A stretch of DNA of 8,539 nucleotides from positions 1 to 8,539 of the forward strand of contig CAZTNS010000130.1 of NCBI GenBank assembly GCA_964615585.1, read 5' to 3'. This DNA comes from JAQIBY01 sp964615585. Lineage in GTDB: Bacteria; Bacteroidota; Bacteroidia; Bacteroidales; ML635J-15. Of the stretch, positions 1 to 5,976 are shown in pieces. How positions within the stretch are numbered: position 1 is the stretch's first letter; each line of letters opens with the position of its first letter. The translations under genes were made by a program, and so were the position numbers. The notes below the pieces were generated by a model. It saw only the letters and a program-made list of their open reading frames with translations, was not told the DNA's origin and ran no database searches.

Positions 1-456
1 AAGGTCTGTATTTGAGTATGGTCTTAATCCTTCTTTTTACAATATATGGAATCTGACATGATGCAGGTAGTAAGGGATAATGCTGTCTATGGCTGGTCTT
101 AATCCTTCTTTTTACAATATATGGAATCTGACGTAAAGTAGTAAGACTAAAGGGCGCAAGCCCTTTAGGTCTTAATCCTTCTTTTTACAATATATGGAAT
201 CTGACCCTAAAAAGATAAAAAGGCTGAAGAAAGCAGTCTTAATCCTTCTTTTTACAATATATGGAATCTGACAAGCCCTTTAGCATCATTCGCAGACTCT
301 TTTCAGGGTCTTAATCCTTCTTTTTACAATATATGGAATCTGACCAAACCAAAAAGGATATATTATGAACAAAGAACATTTGTCTTAATCCTTCTTTTTA
401 CAATATATGGAATCTGACGATTTATCTTCATTAACATCAGCCGGTAAAGAGTTTCT

Positions 457-493
457 GTGTTAATCCTTCTCTATACAAAATATGGAATCTGAC
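457..493 (-). repeat. Degenerate CRISPR repeat
   Basis: This copy differs from the consensus at four positions on the + strand: 3 (C to G), 15 (T to C), 17 (T to A) and 23 (T to A). Its length is unchanged and its GGAATCTGAC end is intact. It is the seventh repeat from the left edge and, with a right-hand leader, lies in the older, leader-distal part of the array. The final ten bases as transcribed read GGATTAACAC instead of GGATTAAGAC, so the crRNA handle from this copy would carry a change. Confidence 0.95.
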
Positions 494-1148
494 AGAAAAA
501 CATTAAAAAATTCAGTCCCAGCAAAACTGTCTTAATCCTTCTTTTTACAATATATGGAATCTGACAGCATCATGAAGGCAGAGTTATCCGAGGATAAGTA
601 CAGTCTTAATCCTTCTTTTTACAATATATGGAATCTGACCTTGAAGGAAAAAACAAAGCTGAGAAAAAAATCGTCTTAATCCTTCTTTTTACAATATATG
701 GAATCTGACTTATATGTTAAGGTAATGTTAATAAAATGTTAAAGCGTCTTAATCCTTCTTTTTACAATATATGGAATCTGACTGAATTCTAACTGGTTGA
801 TAACCAGTACTAACAGGTCTTAATCCTTCTTTTTACAATATATGGAATCTGACGTCTGCGAAGATGTGCAATCCTTTGATCCCGAAAGGGGTCTTAATCC
901 TTCTTTTTACAATATATGGAATCTGACTCCCGATATTTCCAATAAAAAAAGAATTGCTACTCCGTCTTAATCCTTCTTTTTACAATATATGGAATCTGAC
1001 AGAATCAATATTGAGTTTATTGCTCAATACAAAACATAGTCTTAATCCTTCTTTTTACAATATATGGAATCTGACGGGCTCACATCTATCTTAAAGATAG
1101 TGTTAGTGCAGGTCTTAATCCTTCTTTTTACAATATATGGAATCTGAC

Positions 1149-1296
1149 ATAAAACAATTACTTTTGTAAATTCAATAAAAAATTAGTCTTAATCCTTCTT
1201 TTTACAATATATGGAATCTGACATAAAACAATTACTTTTGTAAATTCAATAAAAAATTAGTCTTAATCCTTCTTTTTACAATATATGGAATCTGAC
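1149..1296 (-). repeat. Tandem duplication of one repeat-spacer unit
   Basis: The spacers at 1149-1185 and 1223-1259 are identical over all 37 nt and each is followed by an identical repeat, so a 74-nt unit is present twice in tandem. Duplication by recombination or slippage between repeats is the simplest explanation; independent acquisition of the same protospacer is possible but less likely. Confidence 0.95.
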
Positions 1297-1822
1297 ATGA
1301 TACACCCACCTCCATAAGAATCAAGGAGGAACTGTCTTAATCCTTCTTTTTACAATATATGGAATCTGACACGAAACCAGCGAAAGAAAAAGAGAGATTG
1401 CACTTGATAGTCTTAATCCTTCTTTTTACAATATATGGAATCTGACAAAATTATGAATAGAATAATGCTATATTTCACAATGCCGTCTTAATCCTTCTTT
1501 TTACAATATATGGAATCTGACTCCGAGACAACATCACCAGAAACAACAGAATCAAACGGTCTTAATCCTTCTTTTTACAATATATGGAATCTGACAATTT
1601 AACAAGATTGCCTTAAGGAAAATCGAAAGATTGTCTTAATCCTTCTTTTTACAATATATGGAATCTGACTCAGAATTGAAAGGTTGTAAGATTGAAGACA
1701 TAACAGTCTTAATCCTTCTTTTTACAATATATGGAATCTGACCCGTTAAAATTAATTTCTTATAAATGAGGCACTTGAGTTGTTGATAACTTGAAAAGTG
1801 CAAATTCTTCCTACGAAATGCA

Positions 1823-1840
1823 CCCCATTTTTGAAGGGGG
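1823..1840 (-). promoter_or_regulatory. Short inverted repeat at predicted leader transcript start
   Basis: CCCC (1823-1826) pairs with GGGG (1836-1839) across a 9-nt AT-rich loop immediately downstream of the leader promoter. It could form a hairpin at the 5' end of the pre-crRNA or be a protein-binding site. The four-pair stem is short and may be incidental. Confidence 0.3.
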
Positions 1841-1872
1841 CAAAGGTACAATAAATAATAAACATACGCAAA
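1841..1872 (-). promoter_or_regulatory. Bacteroidota-type promoter for the CRISPR array
   Basis: On the - strand this reads TTTG (1872-1869), exactly 20 nt, then TACCTTTG (1848-1841). That matches the Bacteroides sigma consensus -33 TTTG / -7 TAnnTTTG with 19-21 nt spacing at every defined position. Transcription would start near 1834 and enter the first repeat after about 90 nt. It sets the direction of the array. Confidence 0.8.
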
Positions 1873-1952
1873 TAAAATTTTTATGTTTTTCAAAATAAAA
1901 AAGCAATATGTCAAAGAGCTTTTGTGTAAAAATAGTTAAAAATTTTTCGTCC

Positions 1953-2426
1953 TCAAAAAAACAAGGTATTTTTATTGCCCAATATCATATCAAGGTTGAT
2001 ATCTTGTCCTATTATTTTCATTGATTGCAGAAAATCACCGGAAACGGGTACCAGCAAAATACTGTCATCGTTATCATACATCGCTTGTATTGCTTTCAGG
2101 CTTTCATGGATTTCTCTGAATGTTTTACGGTCGCTTTCTGTCAGGTAAATTGATTTCTGTATTCTTGTACAACCTTTATCAAGCAGGTAATCGGCTATTT
2201 GCTTCCTTACTTTATGGTTTTCAATATCATACATAACAAAATATATCATATTCCCCGGGTTTTCTTTTTTTCGATTAAACAATTTCAATATATTTTCAAT
2301 ACGTACCTCCAGGCTTGCCATGGGGTCATCTTGTTTTTCTGTATCAACATATTGCCTTTCGCTGATGCCTGCTTTCTTTATCAGCTTTACTTTTTTGATG
2401 AATTCTTTTTCCCTGTTTTGTTTCAT
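1953..2426 (-). CDS. cas2: CRISPR-associated endoribonuclease-fold protein Cas2, N-terminally extended
   Basis: Cas2 forms the central dimer of the Cas1-Cas2 integrase, which inserts new spacers at the leader end of the array. The Cas2 core starts at about residue 60: IYFVMYDIENHKVRKQIADY carries the conserved YDI aspartate (D67), followed by GCTRIQKSIYL (85-95) and a C-terminal strand SILLVPVSGD (122-131). The 157 aa exceed the usual 85-100 because of a charged, Lys/Glu-rich 59-residue N-terminal extension. I chose the long start because it leaves 9 nt after the primase stop, in keeping with this operon's 4-12 nt gaps; a start at M60 (position 2249) would give a normal-size Cas2 but leave a long unexplained gap. 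It is the last gene before the leader. Family assignment is firm; the role of the extension is unknown. Confidence 0.93.
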   Translation of the reverse strand: MKQNREKEFIKKVKLIKKAGISERQYVDTEKQDDPMASLEVRIENILKLFNRKKENPGNMIYFVMYDIENHKVRKQIADYLLDKGCTRIQKSIYLTESDRKTFREIHESLKAIQAMYDNDDSILLVPVSGDFLQSMKIIGQDINLDMILGNKNTLFF

Positions 2427-2435
2427 GTTGTGCTG

Positions 2436-3446
2436 TTATCCGAACAATTGTGTTGCCAGTATTTGATGTGCTATATCCGTTAATGCTTTATCGCTGCCTC
2501 TTTTGGGTGTTTTTACCAGTGAAAATCCTTTTTTTCCATAAAACACATTTATTTCAGCCCATTTTCTGCCTATGGATATCCGGAGTTTTTTTCCGTAATT
2601 TATACTTGTGACCTCCTCCAGTATCAATTTATGGTCTTCCAGTGTTTTTCTGAATTCTTCAATGATTTCCTCTGTTTCTTCAGGCACAAATATCTGTTTT
2701 TCCGCTTTGGTTTTGTAATCCGGCTTCAATGTTTTTTTTATATTAGTAAGTACCTCATCTTCTATGTGTTGTTTATCATCTACCTTATTATCCTTGCGGG
2801 GCTGATTTTTTATAAATGCTTTGTTTTCTTTTTCTATTTGCTTGATTTCATACGGGTTGTTAAAGTCAGTGTATTTTTCCATGTCAACAGCCATAGCTTT
2901 TTCGTTGTACCATGCATCCGGGTCATAACTAAAGAAACAAGCCCTGGTAACATCTGACGTGTTCATATCAATAACAGATTCCAGTTTTTTGCTTATGGCA
3001 AATTGCCGTGCAAAACTTTTATAAAACTGGCTGTATTTTCCATAATCATAACACGGGTTTTTTAAATTGAAGACAATTTTCAACCCATCGTATCCGGGTG
3101 AAGCAAACATTAAAGCTATTTGTTTATCATTGCTTAACTCAGCTTTTAGCTGATTGATATCAAAATCATGTTCTGTCAGATGATCAAGGTCAATAATGAA
3201 ATGATGAACAACGGCAAAATTATCTGTTTTGCGGAACGGGGGCTTGAAAATGCCGGTAACAATATAGGGTAAATTTCTTTTTTGCCGGTTGTATTGTTTT
3301 TCATCAATTGTACGGAGTTTACGTAATTGCTGTACAAATTCTTTCAATTTAGGCTTGGGATGTCTTATTGCATTGTGAAAATATGCAATGTCTATTTTCT
3401 GTAGATTATCCCGTGGGCTGGTAATGTTTTTTCCTGCTTGTAACAT
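2436..3446 (-). CDS. CRISPR-associated primase (BT4734/VirE-N, AEP superfamily)
   Basis: This 336-aa protein resembles the BT4734-like/VirE N-terminal domain, a branch of the archaeo-eukaryotic primase (PrimPol) superfamily. Visible motifs are HFIIDLDHL with D86 and D88 as motif I metal ligands, ASPGYDGLKIVF (115-126) as motif II, and VIDMNTSDVTRACFFSYDPD (158-177) with D160, D165 and R168 as motif III. After a charged linker (about 195-255) comes a C-terminal segment with VFYGKKGFSLVKTPK (301-315), possibly a small nucleic-acid-binding domain; I could not place it. No helicase or zinc-finger motif is fused. It starts 4 nt after cas1 and ends 9 nt before cas2, so it is embedded in the adaptation operon. 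CRISPR-associated primase-polymerases are known to accompany cas1-cas2 and are implicated in adaptation; making or extending pre-spacer DNA here is inference. A primase in a phage-like replication module is less likely given the context. Confidence 0.82.
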   Translation of the reverse strand: MLQAGKNITSPRDNLQKIDIAYFHNAIRHPKPKLKEFVQQLRKLRTIDEKQYNRQKRNLPYIVTGIFKPPFRKTDNFAVVHHFIIDLDHLTEHDFDINQLKAELSNDKQIALMFASPGYDGLKIVFNLKNPCYDYGKYSQFYKSFARQFAISKKLESVIDMNTSDVTRACFFSYDPDAWYNEKAMAVDMEKYTDFNNPYEIKQIEKENKAFIKNQPRKDNKVDDKQHIEDEVLTNIKKTLKPDYKTKAEKQIFVPEETEEIIEEFRKTLEDHKLILEEVTSINYGKKLRISIGRKWAEINVFYGKKGFSLVKTPKRGSDKALTDIAHQILATQLFG

Positions 3447-3450
3447 AACC

Positions 3451-4428
3451 TTATATCTTTAGAAATTGTTGAGCTAATTGTTGGGCGTATAGGTCAATAT
3501 GATTTATTCTGGATCTTTGGATGCCATTCATTGAAATCACTTCATCCATATAATCATTAACAGATTGTATCAATATGCGTTTTCCCATGCTTTCGAGCCA
3601 GTACGAATCATCATCTTTAACCGAGTAACAATCTTCATCAATCACTTCCTGCATGCATAAGTTAATCACTACGTAATCGATCCAAATCCGGAATTTTTCA
3701 ATGACATCAAAAACCAAAACAGGACGGTTGTAATCTTCGCGGTGCATAACGCCTATATAGGGATCAATCCCATTTTTTATTAAAGCTGTTTCAACCTTTC
3801 CGTATAATATGCCGTAACCATAATTAAGTAAGCAATTAAAAATATCCATAGCCGGATTTTGGCTCCGTTTTTCAAACTTGTACTTATCCGGTAAAAAATC
3901 AGAAATGACCTTTAGATATACCCTGGTGGCATTTCCCTCCCAACCTCTCAGTGCAGGTGATATTTCATTGACAAATTCAGCTTTCAGGCTGTTGACTTTT
4001 GTTTTGTAATCATTGAGTTTTCTTATCGCTTTTTCAATCTTGCTTTCATCTTTTTCGTTTTTTGTGTCAAATGAATAAAGTAAAGCGATCTGGTTATCAA
4101 TTTTGTCAGACAACACTGATTTTATCCATGTTACCGCTGGCTTACTGAAGGTAAAATCAAGTTGTTTGTGCCTGATTGTACTCACCGAGCCAAATTTCAT
4201 GCTCCATAACCGGCCGGCATGGTTGCCGCTGTTATCAATGAAAAACACATCAATTTCATTTTCAAGAGCCATTAAAGCAGCATCTGAGCTGATTTGTGCT
4301 CCTTTTGAAATCAAAATGTGTCTGACTTTTGATGGCAAAACCCGTTGTTTACCATCTTTGTGTACAACCACAAAGTTTTGATGGTCTTTTGTCAAATAGG
4401 TTCCGTATGTGTTCAATACTAAATCCAT
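3451..4428 (-). CDS. cas1: CRISPR-associated integrase Cas1
   Basis: Cas1 is the metal-dependent integrase that, with Cas2, joins pre-spacers to the leader-proximal repeat. At 325 aa it is of normal length. The N-terminal beta domain (about 1-90) includes LPSKVRHILISKGAQISSDA and a D-V-F-F-I-D strand near 60-65. The alpha-helical catalytic domain has all three metal ligands: E164 in LRGWEGNATRVYL, H229 in IGVMHRED and E244 in FDVIEKFR. The LLNYGYGILYG helix (200-210) and GIDPYIGVMH segment are also typical. No reverse transcriptase or other domain is fused. The ATG lies 12 nt after the helicase stop and the gene ends 4 nt before the primase start, implying one transcript. The enzyme should be active; the CRISPR subtype cannot be fixed from Cas1 by eye. 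Confidence 0.97.
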   Translation of the reverse strand: MDLVLNTYGTYLTKDHQNFVVVHKDGKQRVLPSKVRHILISKGAQISSDAALMALENEIDVFFIDNSGNHAGRLWSMKFGSVSTIRHKQLDFTFSKPAVTWIKSVLSDKIDNQIALLYSFDTKNEKDESKIEKAIRKLNDYKTKVNSLKAEFVNEISPALRGWEGNATRVYLKVISDFLPDKYKFEKRSQNPAMDIFNCLLNYGYGILYGKVETALIKNGIDPYIGVMHREDYNRPVLVFDVIEKFRIWIDYVVINLCMQEVIDEDCYSVKDDDSYWLESMGKRILIQSVNDYMDEVISMNGIQRSRINHIDLYAQQLAQQFLKI

Positions 4429-4440
4429 GTTGGTGAGTTT

Positions 4441-5853
4441 TTATCTGATATAATAATTATCCAAAATGTGAATATGTTTTCTTGCTCTTGTCAAGGCTGT
4501 ATATGTCCATCGGTACTGATTTTCTAAGGGGAAATAAAACATGCTGCGTTCAAGTGCTATAAACACATGATCCCATTCGCCGCCCTGGGCTTTGTAACAG
4601 GTGCCTGCATAGCCGTATCCCACGCGTAAGGCATTGGCATAAGGTTCGTTGCGTACATAGTCGTTAAATTCATGCCCTTTCGTGTCAATGCCAAGCTCAT
4701 TGGCGCGTCCAAATAAATACCGTCTGAGTTTGTATTCCTCTTCTTCTGTAAGGTTGTTTTTGTCACGCTGTAGCAAATCTTCAAACAAAATCACCTTCCG
4801 TATGCGTTCGACTCTGGCTTTGGGGTCATAAAACTTAAGCTCAACCTCCCTGAACTTAAACCCGGCTTTGAAAATTGGCCGGGGATTTACCCAGGTTACC
4901 TGGGCTGAATCCCCATTCATCAAATCATACAGGTAATTGTTTTGCGTGATCATTAATATGTCATTTTCCCTGATTGCTTTGGGGGATTTCCCTTTACACA
5001 ATTGTTGTCTGATTTGTAAGTTAAGCCAATTGGCTTTTTTGTTGGATAGAGTGATGAATTTTAAATTATCAATTCCAACTTTTCGTGCAAGATCAACAAA
5101 GCTTTTTACCATTTGACTCTCGTTGTGATAAACCTGAATATCACTCATCCCGCTGGCTCTGATACTTAGTTTGGGATAGGAGGATTCAGCGATATGGTCA
5201 CGCAAGTGCCGGGTATTTTTAAAAATTCCACTGCTTTTATTAAAACGCATTATTTGCCTTAGCTCAAATTGGTTTGCGGTCAAGTTAAAATGCTTTTGAA
5301 AATACGTGGGGTTCAGTGCCGGAGAATACAAGTAATTAACAGGTGGTAACTGGGCATTGTCGCCTATGAATATGATTTTTCTGCTGCCGATGTAATTCAG
5401 ACTGTCAGCCAGCAATCTGCCGGTTCCGAAATTCAATCGTACCTGCAGGCTTTTTCTGTCAGAAAGTTGCGATGATTCATCTACCACATACACGCTGTTT
5501 TCTTTGCTGTCATTAAGATTAAGCTCATAATACAGTCTGATTATGCGTTGTTTTTTGTCTTCCTCAGAAAGTTTTAATCTGTAAATGCTGCGATGAATGG
5601 TGTCCGCCTGCAAACCTGTCTTACCACCGATAACCTTTGCAGCCCGGCCGGTAGTAGCCCAGAAATGCATGCTCCGCTCATTTTCAATGAGTTTGTTTAT
5701 GCCCTTCAATAAACTGGTTTTACCGGTTCCAGCATAACCTCGTAAGATAAATACTTGCTGTTCGTTCGATTTAATAAAGCCCAATATCTTTTGTACCGCT
5801 TGACGTTGTTCAGAGGTTAAATCAAAATCGAAATGATTTTCGTTAAAACTCAT
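4441..5853 (-). CDS. SF1B DNA helicase, Dda/RecD-like, in cas operon
   Basis: An ATP-dependent 5'-3' DNA translocase/helicase of the Dda/RecD/Pif1-like SF1B type; at 470 aa it is close to phage T4 Dda in size. Motifs in order: Q-motif region LTSEQRQAV (12-20), Walker A GYAGTGKTS (39-47), motif Ia TTGRAAKVI (67-75), Walker B VVDESSQL (123-130), motif III GDNAQLPPV (164-172), motif IV RQIMRF (199-204), motif V CYKAQGGEW (419-427) and motif VI YTALTRARKH (451-460). All catalytic motifs look intact. It is the first gene of the leftward operon and precedes cas1 by 12 nt. A promoter with TACTTTTG at -7 lies about 28 bp upstream of the ATG. A role in unwinding DNA to feed the primase or to free pre-spacer ends is inferred from context only; a general repair helicase placed here by chance is the alternative. 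Confidence 0.9.
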   Translation of the reverse strand: MSFNENHFDFDLTSEQRQAVQKILGFIKSNEQQVFILRGYAGTGKTSLLKGINKLIENERSMHFWATTGRAAKVIGGKTGLQADTIHRSIYRLKLSEEDKKQRIIRLYYELNLNDSKENSVYVVDESSQLSDRKSLQVRLNFGTGRLLADSLNYIGSRKIIFIGDNAQLPPVNYLYSPALNPTYFQKHFNLTANQFELRQIMRFNKSSGIFKNTRHLRDHIAESSYPKLSIRASGMSDIQVYHNESQMVKSFVDLARKVGIDNLKFITLSNKKANWLNLQIRQQLCKGKSPKAIRENDILMITQNNYLYDLMNGDSAQVTWVNPRPIFKAGFKFREVELKFYDPKARVERIRKVILFEDLLQRDKNNLTEEEEYKLRRYLFGRANELGIDTKGHEFNDYVRNEPYANALRVGYGYAGTCYKAQGGEWDHVFIALERSMFYFPLENQYRWTYTALTRARKHIHILDNYYIR

Positions 5854-5880
5854 AATGCAGTGAATTTAAATTGCTAATAT

Positions 5881-5912
5881 CAAAAGTAATCATTCCCCGT
5901 GTTTTTAACAAC
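5881..5912 (-). promoter_or_regulatory. Promoter of the helicase-cas1-primase-cas2 operon
   Basis: On the - strand GTTG (5912-5909), 20 nt, then TACTTTTG (5888-5881). The -7 element matches TAnnTTTG fully; the -33 element matches TTTG at three of four bases. Transcription would start near 5874, giving a leader of about 20 nt before the helicase ATG at 5853. No other match to this promoter pattern was noticed in the short gaps inside the operon, in line with a single transcript. Confidence 0.65.
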
Positions 5913-5917
5913 GATAC

Positions 5918-5951
5918 ACATATTTTTTTGTCAAAATAAAGCATAATATGT
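5918..5951. promoter_or_regulatory. Candidate operator dyad in the divergent promoter region
   Basis: ACATATT (5918-5924) and AATATGT (5945-5951) form a perfect 7-bp inverted repeat separated by 20 bp. The half-sites flank the -33 element and touch the -7 element of the regulator promoter, where a bound dimer could block transcription. In AT-rich DNA such a dyad can arise by chance, so this is only a candidate site for the adjacent WYL protein. Confidence 0.3.
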
Positions 5952-5958
5952 ACTTTTG
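5927..5958 (+). promoter_or_regulatory. Promoter of the WYL regulator gene
   Basis: On the + strand TTTG (5927-5930), exactly 20 nt, then TACTTTTG (5951-5958), a full match to the Bacteroidota -33/-7 consensus. The start would be near 5965, leaving only about 12 nt before the ATG at 5977. Its -7 element is identical to, and inverted relative to, that of the divergent cas-operon promoter. Confidence 0.75.
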
Positions 5959-5976
5959 AGATGAAAGATTCAGCTT

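Larger units (their letters stand above)
1..1742 (-). CRISPR. CRISPR array, 24 repeats, truncated at left edge
   Basis: On the + strand the 37-nt repeat begins GTCTTAATCC and ends GGAATCTGAC; the first copy is at 21-57 and the last at 1706-1742. Repeat starts are 21, 96, 169, 236, 308, 382, 457, 529, 603, 673, 746, 817, 891, 964, 1039, 1112, 1186, 1260, 1334, 1410, 1485, 1559, 1633 and 1706. All copies look identical except the one at 457-493. The 23 complete spacers are 30-39 nt; positions 1-20 are the end of another spacer, so the array continues leftward. Transcription is inferred to be on the - strand: a consensus promoter lies just right of the array, cas2 adjoins that side, and read on the - strand the repeat ends GGATTAAGAC, resembling the ATTGAAAC-type 3' ends that give an 8-nt crRNA 5' handle. 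The repeat has little internal dyad symmetry beyond its GTC/GAC ends. Confidence 0.98.
1743..1952 (-). promoter_or_regulatory. CRISPR leader region
   Basis: This 210-bp AT-rich gap separates the last repeat from the cas2 stop codon and holds no credible gene. Leftward from cas2 it contains A/T tracts (about 1857-1950), a consensus promoter (1841-1872), a CCCC/GGGG inverted repeat just downstream of it (1823-1826 with 1836-1839), and a further inverted repeat GCACTT/AAGTGC (1771-1776 with 1796-1801) flanking two copies of ACTTGA. The 28 bp nearest the first repeat are AT-rich. Leaders of this size and composition normally hold the crRNA promoter and the sites that guide Cas1-Cas2 to the first repeat. 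No convincing Rho-independent terminator follows cas2, so operon read-through into the array is possible. Confidence 0.8.

Noticed and set aside
1..1742. Type II or V system with a tracrRNA
   Set aside because: I noticed no anti-repeat outside the array in the leader or intergenic regions, and no Cas9 or Cas12 coding sequence is present.
1636..1914. 92-codon open frame on the - strand across the last repeats and the leader
   Set aside because: It reads through two CRISPR repeats, a spacer and the leader promoter; the composition is that of translated AT-rich non-coding DNA.
1915..1960. Possible Rho-independent terminator after cas2
   Set aside because: Only AT-rich self-complementarity (AAAAATTTTT) is present, with no GC-rich stem followed by a T tract, so termination cannot be claimed.
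2199..2957. Phe-rich + strand frames antisense to cas2 and the primase gene
   Set aside because: They are complementary to strongly supported genes with recognisable motifs and have no features of their own.
3451..4428. Reverse transcriptase-Cas1 fusion, suggested by the mRNA-like spacers
   Set aside because: Cas1 is of normal length with no reverse-transcriptase motif, and no separate reverse transcriptase is present in the window.
4103..4784. Short frames overlapping cas1 (+ strand) and the helicase gene (other - frame)
   Set aside because: Both are nested in genes with intact catalytic motifs and show no independent start signal or domain.
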